From Chelonoidis abingdonii (Eukaryota; Chordata; Testudines; Testudinidae), in assembly GCF_003597395.2 (NCBI RefSeq), contig NC_133790.1, forward strand, positions 25,538,409-25,602,408: DNA of 64,000 nt, in the 5' to 3' direction. Below, piece after piece: positions 11,158 through 23,229 of the stretch. Position 1 is the first letter of the stretch. Each line of letters begins with the position of its first letter. The position numbers and the translations under genes are program-made. Under the pieces are notes generated by a model. It saw only the letters and a program-made list of their open reading frames with translations. It was not told the DNA's origin and made no database searches.

Positions 11158-11658
11158 TGAATGATTATTTCCCTCTATTCAGCACTTTTGAGACCACATC
11201 TGGAACACTACGTCCCGTTTTGGGCCTCCACTACAGAAAGGATGTGGAGAAATTGGAGATTGCCCTCCACTGGACTATGAAAATGATTAGGGGGCTGGGG
11301 TACATGACTTAAGAGGAGAGGCTGAGGGAACTGGGGTTATTTAGTCTGCAGCAGAGAAGAGTGAGGGAGGATTTGATAGCAACCTTCAACTACCTAAAAG
11401 GGAGTTCCAAAGAGGATGGAGCTCGGCTGTTCTCAATGGTGGCAGATGGCCGAACAAGGAGCAATGGTCTCAAGTTACAGTGGGGGAGGTCTACATTGGA
11501 TATTAGGAAAAACTATTTCACTAGGAGGGTGGTGAAATCTCCATCCTTAAAGGTTTTAAATGGCTGGCTTGACAAAGCCCGTGCTGGGATGATTTGAGCA
11601 GGGAGTTGGACTAGATGACCTCCTGAGGTCTCTTCCAACCTGAATCTTCTATTATTCT
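11158..11658 (+). mobile_element. CR1 LINE, 5'-truncated 3' end
   Basis: Begins in the C-terminal part of ORF2 (TTTGAGACCACATCTGGAAC, then reading LIATFNYLKGSSKEDGARLF near 11370) and ends in the CR1 tail GAGTTGGACTAGATGACCTC near 11605 with a short TCTATTATTCT terminus. It closely resembles 35110-35605 and the reverse complement of 42790-43260. It is inserted in the hAT element. CR1 elements move by target-primed reverse transcription and are usually 5'-truncated like this. Confidence 0.85.
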
Positions 11659-11971
11659 ACAAGGGCAGCATTATCTCCTGTAAATGTAAACAAACTAGTT
11701 TGTCTTAGCAATAGTCTGAAAAAGGAGGAGGACTGAGTAGACTTGTAAAACTTCAGAGCCTACATTGTTTTGTACACTTTTTTATTTCAATTACAACACA
11801 GAACACAATATATATGAAAATGTAGAAAAACATCCAAAATAGTTAATAAATTTGAATTGGTATTTTAATCACACTGTTAAAATAAAATTGTGATTAATTT
11901 TTTAATTGTGATTCATTTTTTAAGTTAATCTCAAGAGTTAACTGCGATTAATTGACAGCCCTAATGGTTAC

Positions 11972-14900
11972 ATATAAAATAAAATAATAATAATACACCT
12001 TCTAGAGCTAAGACTTAATTAACAAGATACCTTCATGTCCAACCAAGTATTGCTCACCCAAAACCCTTGCAGCACTTTACAGCCAGGCTCACTATGACTC
12101 TTCTTTCTGGAGACTTGCACACTGTCAGCTTGCCCCCTGAGTGAAGGACCCCATGTGTTTCCTTGCATCCCAAGATATACCAGAACAATCCTTTTTCTTT
12201 ATTCAGAAACAGGAACCCCTGTGCTGTTTGTGTCATCTTCTAGATTTTGCAGTCCCATTTTGCCTGTGACTCAGTATGCAAATAGGCATACATTGTGAGG
12301 CATACAATACACAAACGACCACAGAGGTGGGAAGGCATCTGTTACCTCTTGCCTGAAAAGAATGTTTTTGAGATATGTCACCTCCTGATGATGTGCCATA
12401 CTCCAAGACATTAAGAACATAATTTTTAGTATAGATATATAACTCCTTAAATATTATCTGTACATACATTTCAAAATGACGACGACCAGTGGGCTACTGG
12501 CTCTGATTAGAGACGTCACATGCCATTCTTTAATGAACTATTATGCAGATACCCAAGCCAAGGGATCCCTCTAAAACCCTATGTGCCCTCTGCTAGTTGG
12601 CATGAAGGGGTTCCTGGGTCACACCTACGCAACACATTTTACGACAAGGGAGCCTGGATTCCACATGGCCATGAGCATGTGCTGTACAGGTTTTATGTGT
12701 GGATGATAGGGGAGCTTGACAGAAACATTCATCATAACACATGGCAGACTTGCAATGTAGAATACCCTTAGTGGAAGCAGGATCAAGCCCATGTGTCTGT
12801 CAAGAAAGGAAACAGTCTCCCCCATCCTAGAAACTTAATTAGGTTGCTAGCCTAATATGCAGTGTCCTGCAATCTTTTATTTTAGTATTTCCTGTAGCAA
12901 CTGTCACCATAAATTTGGAAATCACATTCTAAAACTTAGATGTTTTTAACCTGTGTGGTGAAACTAGTACTTTTACTATGTAGCCAATAGCAGATCTGAA
13001 TAGAAACTGGAGGATATAACTAGTCAGTTTCACTAGTTTTTAGTTAATTTCATTTGCAGGTTCTCATACACTAATCTAGCACTGTACTGTTTGGCTTGAA
13101 TATACTGAACTGTCTTAAAGTTTTTGATTTAATGGGAACATTTATATACATCTTAAATTCTGTAAAATCTTTTTTAAAAACTAAAAATTTCCAGTCTATC
13201 ATCTTTGGGACTCATTAGATTTCTGTGTGTTTATGGTAGTAAATTGGGAAAGGGATTGCTTTGAAAAATGTAACATTGGAATATTTTTATAAATCTTTAA
13301 TTTGAACAAAATATTTTTGTTTTAGTTTAAATATTTCTCTGAAGTTGCTGTGAACCCAAACAATTTGCTAGTCCACGAGAAGCAGAAAATGAAGCAGCCT
13401 AACTGGAAACAAATATGAAACAACTCAGTTTAGTTTTGTTGTCCAAGCTGAGTAAAATGTAAAAATAAATTGTATAAATGGTGAAAAATAAATTAGACTT
13501 TTTTTTTAAAGTTCTGGAATCCTAGATGAAATTATCAACTGGGGTAAAGTTTATTTAAAAGTGACTTGCAAAGAAAAAACAGCTTGCCCCCTTTTGTTGC
13601 TTTATAATATGTAAAGAAAATAGTAGGATTTCCTCCTCTGTTTTTACATTAGTAATTCAGGTCTGTTTTTTCTATAAGATACTATGGACAACTGGAAAAC
13701 TCGTGAGTTTGACACAAACTATGCAAGTGACATTTATCTAAGTGAGAGGGAAGGTGATCTTTCTTCATACTGCAAACATGAGAATTTGTTTTTCATCACT
13801 GTAGTAATTAACTCAAATGTCTGAAAAACATTTAGGAGAAATGTCTTGGAAGATTCACTATCCTGCCCCTTCAACTAAGCGCTGAAAATACTCACAAATC
13901 ATGAGACCTCCAAGGAGTTCTCCAGCAAAAGCAAGCAAGTTCAGACTTTTTCTGACATTTCTAAAGGTTTAAAAAAAGCAGCAGGAGGAGGAGGAGGAGG
14001 GAAAAAGGCCCTCTAACATCAATGAAGCAAGAGCACAAACCTATGTTTTTCTTTTGGAGGTTAGTCTTGAAATACAAGTTAGGTTTGTAACATCCCTTTA
14101 AATGTAATCTGAATTTATCTATAACCAATCAACATTTGAATGATATATTTTTTCTTTATTTTGTTCACCTTATTGTTGTCATTTCTGAAGTAATTTGGAT
14201 TTGATTGAGCCTTTGTGAAATCAGATGTCAAGAGCATGTCTAATTTCTATGAATTCTCTAGCTTGTACAAAGGCATATATTGAGATGCAGAATCATAAAG
14301 TCTGTGGTATAACCATCATCTCTGCCTTGAAAGATACTGTATTTCAATTAGATCTTGGACATGCTCTTATATAAAATGTGGGCCTCTGACTGACAGTGTT
14401 CATTTTTCTGGGAATGACAATTTGCAAGGGGAAAGTGTTCATTTCAGTCTAGCCTTCTCAGCCTCTCTCTTCACTGAAAAATGAGTTGTATCTGACACTG
14501 GATGTCAAAGACAGTTTCTATTAGCATATACTCAATCCAGGTTAAATAGTTTAGGTGCAGGTATAAAGAACGACCAAGGTAAGATGAAGTAGTAGAGAGA
14601 TGTCATAGTGCCAAACACAGCTACATTCCTAGTGTAAACACTGTGAAAAAGCCGAGGCTCTCATTTTCAGAAAATCAGATGTGTTGCAAAATGTTGGAGA
14701 ATTGGCAGTCTAAGGCCAAATAAAACCAATAAAGCTAACTGAAATTTTCTTCAGAAAAAGTTTATATTTTAGCTCTGCTTTAGCCTTTATCCTCCTGCTG
14801 ACCTGTGTTTCTGCCACACTTAAGACTGAAGAATAAGCAACACCTACCAGTGGAAACCAGAGCTGTGATATGCTCAGACATCCTTCTGGTGGCACAGACT

Positions 14901-15989
14901 TGATTATTACTATAAGCTTTGGATAAATTGTTCTGGACTGAAGCAATCTTGCCCATGATACCATGACTGTGTTTGGAATCTAATTTTCAAATTTGTCTGG
15001 AAGGGCAAGCAACTGGCTCTTTCCCAGAGTACTTATCTCTGCATGGTGAAGACCAGTGTGACAGAGCTGATCTCCAGAAGCCTGGAAACTCCATTCCACT
15101 CCTGAACTTGGGTCTGGTAATTGGAAGTGTAATATGCCGGCCTAAGGAATTAAAATATTCATAGATGTTGCTCTTATGAAAAAAAACCCACAAGATTATA
15201 GCAGGAAATATGATGCTATTGTTTATGCTTCTTGATCAGTGTTTAAAGCAAAGGAAGAAAACAGGGAATCAAACTCCCTGGGATAGACTGAGTTGAGGAA
15301 ACAGGTTCCACCACATACCATCTAGGATGATTATGCATGCATAAATGTCAGTAAAGCTTGCATTTGATATCTGTAAATGGACCAGTTTTGGTTTAAACAA
15401 TGCTACTGTTAGAAAAACAAGGGAACTTTCCTTTTGTTTGGTATTTAGAAGTGAGTGATTAGATTATAATGAACTCACTTGTCAATGAGGAACACAATGT
15501 GTAAATAATTGACCTCCTTGTAAAACCACAAATAAAGCACAACTCATAATGTGCTTTGAATTATCTGACTATGAACATAATATAAATCTGGTCACTGGCA
15601 AGTCGTCTATGGGCTGCTATATTTTCCAATTTAAAAACAAACTGAGTTTGGCAATGCAAAGAATTGCAACATATTTTATGACCAATAGCCATCATGAGGT
15701 GCCAGTAACAACTCCTCATAACTTGTGAATATTTAGCTACTCTGTTTAAATAACTACCAAAAACTCAGCACAAATAAATTCAAGGAAATAGATTTAACCT
15801 TTTGCTAGTTTAAATTTTTAATTTAATTGCTAAGAGGTGATCGAACTGATTGGAAAAATTGAATAAATTTTCTAGTCAAATACTTTCCTAAAGAGTTTAT
15901 ACTATTTTAGTTGAGACTCACGTTTATTTTTACATGGACAGGAAAATTTGAACATTGAGTTCTGGCTGTCTCCAGATTTTAGCCTGAGG
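11972..15989. other. No gene recognised; AT-rich flank
   Basis: About 4 kb without a recognisable protein, RNA gene or transposon end. The minus strand at 12054-12825 has several moderately long open stretches in decayed frames that I could not assign. A short GGA-repeat tract lies at about 13982-14000. The rest is AT-rich non-coding sequence. Confidence 0.4.
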
Positions 15990-15994
15990 CCTAA

Positions 15995-16282
15995 CCCATG
16001 CTGAAAAGTCATGTTGACATAGCTACATTGGTCAGGGATGTGAAAAGTACACACTCCTGAATGCTGTAGCTATGCCAACCGAACACCTCCCGTAGATACA
16101 GTTATGTTGACAGATGAATGTTTCTGTTGATGTAGCTATCATTGCTCAGGGAGGTGGTACTCCTACACCGATAGGGAAGCCTCTTCCCTGAGTGTACGCT
16201 TCATCTACATTATGGGATTATGCTGCCTTAGCTACAGTGACCTAGCTGTGCCAGTAGAGTCTCTGTAGTGTAGACAGACACT
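15995..16282. mobile_element. Turtle-type MITE (GTGTAGACA-ended family), decayed
   Basis: Carries the repeated modules GACATAGCTACATTGGTCAG and CTGTTGATGTAGCTATC and ends with CTGTAGTGTAGACAGACACT. The same modules occur in the better preserved copy at 38651-38901. The internal arms are partly palindromic. The left terminus is too decayed to give a target duplication. Confidence 0.55.
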
Positions 16283-17454
16283 CAGCACTAAATCAATAGT
16301 TTTCCTCCCACTGCTTTTGTATTTAAGTTAAATGAATTAGATGGATAGGTTTTACCACTGAATCAGCAAATTGCTCTTGTATATGGAACAACTTGTTCAC
16401 AATAGAGTGGAGACTGGACACTAAGAGTGATTTGCTGTGGAATGATGCTTAGATAAATGTTTTGTGGCCTGTGGGTGGTGATGGACCAATTCATTATGCC
16501 CTATAGAAAGCTGTCCACTGTGCCCTTCCACTGAAATAAGGTATAATTTAATCTTTAAAGTAGATTTAGTAAGACATTTTTAGTGGAAGGGGGCTATTTA
16601 TTTTCATGTGTGGTAAAGAGGGTTTAGGCAGCACAGTGTACAATTAAACTAGCATTTGACTTCTTGAAAACTGGTTTCATATAAGCATTTGTCATGCTAA
16701 AACTCATGGGAAATCAGGCATGATAAGCAATGTCTGCTTGAGAGGTCTAGAAGAGGAGTTCTGAGAGGTGAGCATGTGGTGCATTCGGTGAGCAGGAAAT
16801 GGAAGAAGCTTGAACACCTGCCTATATTATATCTAACTCTACTCAACACAGTTCTTTTGAGCATCAAACTGTCACTTGAACCCAATTTAAAAATGCTTTA
16901 AGTAAGAAAATGTTAATAATTTTATATTGAAAGTGCTCAACATACTCCTGATTCAGGGATGGTTAGAGGTGCTGGAGCAACCCATCACATAATTTTGGCA
17001 GTTAGAGAGTGGGCCGTCCAAGTTTTAGGCTGCCCTTAGAGATCAGGGCAGCCTGCAACCATCATTAATTAGTTCTTGGGGTGGAGTGACAATTCTTACC
17101 TGGTTGGATCTGGGGCCTTTAGAGCCCCTGTATTCCACTCTGACCTTTTACCTACACTTAGTGTAGACATGGCAGTTCCAATTTTAATCTCTCTTGGCTG
17201 AGTGGAGGTAAATCCAAGGTTTGCTCCTAGGGTTTACCTCTACCAGTCACAGGTGTTAAAATTTTAACTTTCATATCTCTACTAGGATTTTAATACATAC
17301 TAAAACCCACCTTTTCTTAATGTAGACATGGCTTCTCTGAGACAAGTTATATTGGACATGATAGTCCAGTTATTGTCTATTCTTTTGAAGTTGTCATATA
17401 GTGCATTGGTTAGAATGTGTCGCCAATGGCCCCTATGGATAGAATGTCAGTAAT
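16283..17454. other. Non-coding stretch with short MITE remnants
   Basis: At 17161-17335 two AGTGTAGACATGGC / TAATGTAGACATGGC motifs in direct orientation frame a short AT-rich segment and look like ends of the same MITE family. Otherwise nothing is recognised. Confidence 0.35.
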
Positions 17455-17660
17455 TCTTGCAGTGATGTCCCTGTGGGTGCTCCATGTTAGGTGTTTGTGC
17501 ACCCCTATGCTTGTAATCAGCACAGTGGTAAACCGGTAGCAGTGTCCGTTTGGGTCGCACATGCGCAGTCCCCATCTTGAGCTGCTTCAGGCAGTTAACT
17601 GGCGCTGTGAGACCAACCCTCACTTTCCCCCAGTTCCTTCTCTACCGCTTTTGGCTTCAA
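17455..17660. repeat. Left inverted terminal repeat of DIRS copy 2
   Basis: The reverse complement is found at about 21885-22095. For example CAGTTAACTGGCGCTGTGAG near 17592 is matched by the complement near 21928-21950. Confidence 0.75.
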
Positions 17661-17703
17661 GTTGGAGCACTTAGCAGCAGCTTGCTACTTAGTTCTTTTA
17701 GCC

Positions 17704-18014
17704 CAGAGGTAGGCAACCTATGGTACACGTGCCAAAGGCGGCACATGAGCTGATTTTCAGTGGCACTCACACTGCCTGGGTCCTGGCCACCAGTCCAGGG
17801 GGCTCTGCATTTTAATTTAATTTTAAATGAAGCTTCTTAAACATTTTTAAAACCTTATTTACTTTGCATACAACCATAGTTTAGTTAGACTAAACTTAGA
17901 CTTAGAAAGAGACTTTCTAAAAATGTTAAAATGTATTACAGGCACATGAAACCTTAAATTAGAGTGAATAAATGAAGACTCGGCACACCATTTCTGAAAG
18001 GTTGCCAACCTCTG
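17704..18014. mobile_element. hAT MITE with perfect 8-bp target duplication
   Basis: Ends CAGAGGTAGGCAACCT and its complement AGGTTGCCAACCTCTG are flanked on both sides by TTTTAGCC (17696-17703 and 18015-18022). The interior resembles, in the opposite orientation, the element at 42063-42373 (AAATGAAGCTTCTTAAACAT here against its complement there). It has no coding capacity. It is inserted in the leader of DIRS copy 2. Confidence 0.9.
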
Positions 18015-18199
18015 TTTTAGCCTATTTACTACCATTATTTAGTTAGGATAGTATGCTGATTAGTTTCTCTTTGTCCCTGTAGCTTTTTATTTAAAAAAAA
18101 AAAGATTTTTTTTTATTATTCTCCTTATTAGAAGCTAGGTTTCAGTTGAACCTTTAGGATAGTCAGCCTCTCTGGGGTCAAAATCCTTCCATGATGGGA

Positions 18200-20190
18200 A
18201 TGCTCAGTTCCCTGGGTTTTAAATATTGCCTCACCTGCAGGCTCTCCGTACCAGTTTTGGTGGACATGCTCAGTGTGTTTGCTGCCTAGACGAAACATAC
18301 ATAACACAGAAGTGTCCTCATTGCCACAAGTTAACTGCCCGAACAAGAGAGGCTAGAGACTTGCAACTAAAACTCCTCTCAGACTGGTGTCTGAGCTTGA
18401 AGCCTGGACCCACCTGAACAAGCCTAGCCAACGATGGCTTCTGACAAGGGTCCCTGCTCCACCACCTAGGCTTCTGATCAATCCACTAAAAAAAAAGCGT
18501 CCAAAAAGCATGCAGCTACATCCCCAATGCAGGAATTGGCCAAGAAGTGCTGTTCTGCAAATGGGCAAACAGCATTGTCATCAACCACACTGGCAGTGCC
18601 TGGAACCAAGATAGCGGGACCTTCTTGCACTGCTGGTACCACGAGAGCTAAGGACTCTAAAAGAGCCAGCTCGGACATAGGCACTAAGGGGAAATCGAAA
18701 CCCCATGCTTCAGCACCAACACAGCCAAAGCCATGATCAACACACAGTGGTGCTGCACTGGTGCAGACTGTAGCTCTCCCCCGTTCCCCCATGCATGCTC
18801 GGTGTACACACTGGCACAGCTATGGTGCCACCATATACATCGCGGCTCTGGTACCGACAATCATGCAGCCTCCAGTGAAGATCATGAAAGATACTGCAGC
18901 AGTTTCTAGGCGCAAAGATCTCTTAGTCAGATCTAGGCGTGACTCTCCCATTCTCAGCACAGACGTGAGCCCGGCATGTTTGGCATTGAGTCTCCCTGTG
19001 ACTCCATCGCGCTTCGCTCCACCCTTTTTGAGTGATGATGAGGACCAGGAAGGACAAATAGATTCTCCTCCACAATCTCCTGCCCACTAAGAGCCGTCCA
19101 AATTGGGACCCCCTCAGGGGGCATATTATACTGATCCTAGACATCCACAGTGGTACAGCCAACCCTGGGGGCCACCTATGACCCTTCCACCCCAATAGGC
19201 ATACTGGAACCTGTGGGCGACATACCTCACACAACAGGGACTGCCCACCACATCTAGGTTAAGCACAGTGCAATCATCTGCACCTTTGGTACTTGGACCT
19301 TTGGAACCTACGAGGGAAGGAGATGAAGAGGAGGAAGAACCCTCAGACTAGGAAGGCGCACCACCTGTCATCATCCTCCCCAGATGACAGTCATGTCTCC
19401 ACCCCCTAATATGGGGGATGATTTCAAACAATTTCAGGGCCTATTTAAAAGGGTGGCTAGCTCTTCGGACATCTGTCTGGAAGAGGTCCGGATGACGCAG
19501 CACAAACTAGTGGACATTTTGAATACCTCCTCTTCTTCAAATATTGCTTTTCCTGTAAATGATGTGATAATGGAACCTTATCAAGATCATTTGGCAGGCC
19601 CCTGCAACTGCTGCTCCAACCTGCAAGAGGTCTGACAAAAAATATTATGTGACCGCGAAGAGCACACAGTTCCTCTTCTCTCATCTGGTGCCCAATTCAC
19701 TGATGGTTAATGCAGTCCATGAATATGGCAGACAACAACAGCCCAAGAACACACCTTATTGAAAGGCTCCATCTTTTTGGCTGCAAGGCTTATTCTTTGA
19801 CTACACTACATCTCTGGATAGCCAATTATGAGGCCTTTCTGGCAAAGTATGATTATAATAACTACACAAAGTTTTCTGAATTTGACTTCATTTCTAAAGA
19901 TAAACAAAGAACAACTTACAGCACTTGTATCAGAGGAACAACTCATCTCTAGAACAGCCCTCCAAGCTGCACTGGACTTTGTGGACAGAGCTTCAAGATC
20001 AGTGGCAACCCCATTGGTGATAGGAAGGGCCTCAGGGCTCCATCCCTCCGGCTTCCCTAGGGAAGTGCAATCCATGGTTGAAGACTTACCATTCGAGGGG
20101 CTCAAACTCTTTGCCACAAAGGCTGACAACTCTCTCCATATGCTCAAAGATTCACAGGTGACACTGATCTCTAGGGACTTATACACCTAG
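18200..20190 (+). pseudogene. DIRS copy 2 gag-like region, frameshifted
   Basis: Start ATG at 18200 is chosen because MLSSLGFKYCLTC aligns with MPGSLGFK-C-x2-C of copy 4. After the first Cys pair a frameshift near 18240-18260 moves the rest of the zinc module (H-x2-C-x2-C, then C-x2-C) into the frame of 18226-18417; the second histidine is replaced by Tyr. A basic TARTREARDLQLKLL stretch follows. Later parts include an acidic PPFLSDDEDQEGQIDSPPQS segment near 19018 and a helical QAALDFVDRASRSVATPLV segment near 19966 that parallels copies 1 and 4. Stops and frame changes are frequent. It is taken as a structural protein of the particle by position. Confidence 0.65.
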
Positions 20191-20439
20191 ACCCAAGAAA
20201 AGACAGAGGAGTTACTATGCCCCTCAACACTACTACCACACTCCATATTCACAACAATGGCAGTATGAGTCACAGGGTTGCAAACAGAGGCCATCAAGGA
20301 GATGACAGCCTACACCTCCAGCAGTTGCATCGCAGCCATTGACATCTAGGCAACAAATGTGAAACCTTTGTAGAGGGCCCAAGAACCCCATGTGTTAGAG
20401 ACATCATCTCTTGCCAGACCATTCAGAGATCTCCTAGTT

Positions 20440-21145
20440 CCATTTTATCCAATTGAAAAACCATCACATCCGACAGATGAGTGCTAGAAATCATACAAAC
20501 TGGTTACTCCATCCTCTTTCTTTATAAACCCGCTCCCCACCCATCCCATCACTCTTCAGGAGCCCTTCTCACGAGCATCTACTACATCAGGAGGTAATCC
20601 ACTTCATATGTCTAGGAGCAGTAGAACTCGTTCCAACAAAACACAGAGGGAGGGGATTTTATTCCCACTCTTTTCTCACAAAGAAAAAGTCAAGCAGGTG
20701 GAGACCCATACTCTATATACAGCGACTCAAGTTTGTGAAGAGACAACGATTCAGTATGGTCACACTAGGCCACATAATCCTAGCACCAGAAAGAGCTGAT
20801 TCGTTCTCAGCCCTCACCCTCCAGGATATGTATTTTCATATAATGATCCATCCCTTCCATCAGCGGTTTCTCGGATTTACTATTGGACAGGAACCTTTCC
20901 AATACAAGTTTCTTCCTTTTGGCCTATCCACTGCCCCTGGAGTTTTTTCAAAGTTAATAGCAGTGTTTGCAGGCTACCTCTGCAGAAATGGAATCATGAT
21001 ATTCCCGTACTTGGACGACTGCCTGCTGAAAGCACCAACACTGAAAGCAGCGTTACAAGCCAACAAGCAGATGGTGACCCTCTTTATGAGATTAGGTCTC
21101 CAAATAAATATACAAAAATCTATTCTAACACCATCTGAACTCATG
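20440..21145 (+). pseudogene. DIRS copy 2 reverse transcriptase
   Basis: The best open part is 20735-21229. It reads FSALTLQDMYFHIMIHP, then LPFGLSTAPGVFSK near 20912, and an intact catalytic YLDD at 21008-21019, followed by a thumb-like segment (MRLGLQINIQKSILTPSEL). The same order is found in copies 1 and 4. The pre-RT part at 20470-20650 is broken by stops. RNase H should follow but is absent: at about 21145 the frame passes straight into recombinase sequence. The enzyme is not expected to work alone. Confidence 0.75.
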
Positions 21146-21690
21146 CCTACATGCTCACTATTACACCTTTCCATGAAGGTGGCATTTCTAGTGGCCATTA
21201 TCTGTCAGATGTGTAGGAGAGTTGGGTGATCTCATGGCAGACACCCCCCCACCCCGTGCAATCTTTTTTAAAGATAAAGTATCCCTGAGACCACACCACA
21301 AGTTTTTATCTAAAGTCATCTCAGCCTTTCACCGCAATCAACCCGTTTACTTACCAATGTTCTACCCCAAGCCCCATGAGGATAGACGACAGTCCCCACT
21401 TCATACTCTTCATGTACGGAGAGCAATGGCCTTTTACATAGATGGAACAAGACCATTTCGTAAATCACCCAAACTGTTCGTCTCCATCACTGAATGCTCC
21501 AAGAGAATGCCATATCCAAACAGAGGCTTTCAAAGTGGCTCTCCGATGGCATAAATCTATGCTACCATCAGTGTGCTTGACAACCCCCTACACGGATTTG
21601 CACACACTCTACCAGAGCCCTATCGACCTCCATCGCTTTTACGCAGCATTATGCATTAGAGCAACAGGCAACATGTGATACCTCTTTCAA
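21146..21690 (+). pseudogene. DIRS copy 2 tyrosine recombinase, N-terminally truncated
   Basis: Reads TCSLLHLSMKVAFLVAI in the same frame as the RT upstream, matching copy 1 (TCSLLYLSMKTAFLAAI near 6416). The first arginine box is damaged by a frame change near 21205-21225. It then continues as FFKDKVSLRPHHKFLSKV near 21250 and LHTLHVRRAMAFYIDG near 21400. No HSTR box or catalytic tyrosine is found before the ICR. The block corresponds to the central part of a DIRS recombinase that has lost its N-terminal domain and its C-terminal active site. Confidence 0.6.
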
Positions 21691-21770
21691 ACTCTCTACT
21701 GTCTTCTGTCACGACTTCAATGCCAAAGCCGCTTCCTTCCACCAAAGGGCACTGGTCTGAAGTCACCTGA

Positions 21771-21870
21771 AGTGGAGCACCCATAGGGACTGCACTCGAA
21801 GAAGAGAAAGTTACTCACTTGGTGCAGTAACGGAGGTTCTTCAAGATGTGTCCCCCTGTGGGTGTTCCAC
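21771..21870. repeat. Internal complementary region (ICR) of DIRS copy 2
   Basis: GTGGAGCACCCATAGGGACT (near 21773) complements the left terminus. AAGAGAAAGTTACTCACTTG (near 21802) and the following sequence to GTGGGTGTTCCAC complement the right terminus at 22050-22117. This is the same two-part design as 7079-7186. Confidence 0.75.
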
Positions 21871-21884
21871 AACCCTCCCTCTAA

Positions 21885-22117
21885 CTCTTCTCTGCAGTAG
21901 AGAAGGAACGGGGTTTAGGGTTGGTCGCACAGCGCCAGTTAACTGTCTGACGCGGCACAAGATGGGAACCATGCATGTGTAACCTCACCGGGCACTGCTA
22001 CCAGAAATCTCTGATTATGAGTACAGGGGCGCATGAACACCTAAAATGGAGCACCCACAGGGATGCAAATCTCGAAGAACATACATTACTGCACAAGGTG
22101 AGTAACTTTCTCATCTG
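21885..22117. repeat. Right inverted terminal repeat and right end of DIRS copy 2
   Basis: Complement of 17455-17660, followed by the end-specific extension TGCACAAGGTGAGTAACTTT that is copied in the ICR. Confidence 0.7.
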
Positions 22118-22157
22118 TGCAGGTGAACATGTCACCTTCTAATAAATGCAACCTACA

Positions 22158-23229
22158 AAAGCAGCAAAGAATCCTGTGGCACCTTACAGACTAACAGACG
22201 TTTTGAAGCATGAGCTTTCATGGGTGAATACCCACTTCGTCACATGCCACATTGTCGTAGCTTCCTACTCAGATTTGAACCTTAGCGTTCATAAACTGAG
22301 AAGCTAGCATGAACCCTCTAAGCTTAATTACCAGCTTAGATCTTATAGCGCTGCCACCAGCCAAAAATTTCCAGTGTTTGGCTCACTCTGGTCTCCCCAA
22401 AACCTTCCCTGGGGGGACCCCAAGACTCAGAAGCCTGAGTTCTCACACCAAGGAAAACAACCTCCTCCCCTTATCTCCTCTTATCTCATCCCCAGCTCCC
22501 CCTCTCTGGGTTATCCTGGCGATACTGTACTAAACTCCTTGATGCAAAACAAAGAGGCAATTTACCTTCCCCCCCTTCTTCCCTGAGGCTATGCAGATTC
22601 AAACCTAGTCAAGCTAACACAAAGAGATTTCCCCCCTCCTTCGTTCCTTAGCCTTAATCAGAGAAAAACTCAAACTGGTTTTAAAAAGAAAGCTTTATAT
22701 AAAAAAAGAAGAAAAAAGACAAAAATTATTCTCTGTATCAAAGTGACAATATGCAGGATCAATTGCTAAAAGAAAAATGAATAACAACTTATTCAAAAAG
22801 AGATACAATTTAAACATTCCAGCAACTACACACATGTAAATACAACAAAAAACAATAACAGCCTGTTGTTTTCTACCTTGTACTTACAACTTTGAAACTG
22901 AAGATTAGAAGCTTGAAGATAGAAAGACCCCTCTCATAGCTGAGAGCCAGAAAAAAAAAAAACAGACCCAAACATTCCGTCCCTGAGCTTTAAAAAAAAT
23001 CCGGTTTCCTGATTGGTCCTCTGGTCAGGTATTTGGTTCCCTTTGTTAACCCTTACAGGTGAAAGAAACATTAACCCTTAGCTATCTATTTATGACACAC
23101 ATGCATCTGACGAAGTGGGTATTTCACCCACGAAAGCTCATGCTCCAAATGTCTGTTAGTCTATAAGGTGCCACAGGATTCTTTGCTGCTTTTACAGATC
23201 CAGACTAACACGGTTACCCCTCTGATACT
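22158..23229. repeat. Head-to-head inverted repeat dimer with 11-bp target duplication (split by an LTR)
   Basis: The left arm (22158-22247) runs from AGCAGCAAAGAATCCTGTGG to the CCCACTTCGTCAC region. The right arm (23103-23229) is its reverse complement plus about 40 extra bases (CAGATCCAGACTAACACGGT...CTCTGATA). TGCAACCTACA flanks both sides (22147-22157 and 23230-23240), so the two arms entered as one unit. The LTR at 22253-23097 landed at the centre later. The same layout recurs, without the centre, at 54058-54163. The repeat family is very common in turtles as I recall, but I cannot assign its class; the inverted-arm habit would fit a Penelope-like element. Confidence 0.65.
22253..23097. 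repeat. Solo LTR with 5-bp target duplication
   Basis: Begins TGTCGTAGC and ends TTATGACA, i.e. short inverted TG...CA ends, and is flanked by CACAT on both sides (22248-22252 and 23098-23102). A 5-bp duplication fits an endogenous retrovirus or Gypsy-type element. No gag or pol sequence is present, so it is a recombined solo LTR. A TATATAAAA run lies near 22696. Orientation is not decided. Confidence 0.75.

Larger units (their letters stand above)
10015..11963 (-). mobile_element. hAT DNA transposon with long inverted arms, interrupted by CR1
   Basis: Termini TAGGGCTGTCAA (10015) and its complement TTGACAGCCCTA (ending 11963) are flanked by ACGGTTAC (10007-10014) and ATGGTTAC (11964-11971), an 8-bp duplication with one mismatch, as expected for hAT. 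Remnants of a transposase lie on the minus strand. Beyond the short termini, 10345-10440 and 11660-11780 are also reverse complements (for example AGAGCCTGCAAGTC...ACTCAGTCCT against the complement of 11715-11755), so the element is a partial foldback. A CR1 is inserted at about 11158-11658. Confidence 0.75.
17455..22117 (+). mobile_element. DIRS-type retrotransposon, copy 2 (internally deleted)
   Basis: Same family as copy 1, with shared terminal sequence GATGTCCCTGTGGGTGCTCC at 17464 and shared ICR design. Order: left repeat, leader split by a hAT MITE, gag-like region, RT, then recombinase directly after RT with RNase H and the methylase-like region missing, then ICR and right repeat. It is about 4.3 kb without the MITE, against about 5.5 kb for copy 1 without its SINE. 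The ends are placed by comparing left and right repeats. Confidence 0.85.

Noticed and set aside
12054..12825. Minus-strand open stretches that look faintly like a decayed transposase
   Set aside because: No catalytic or family motif could be named, and termini were not found.
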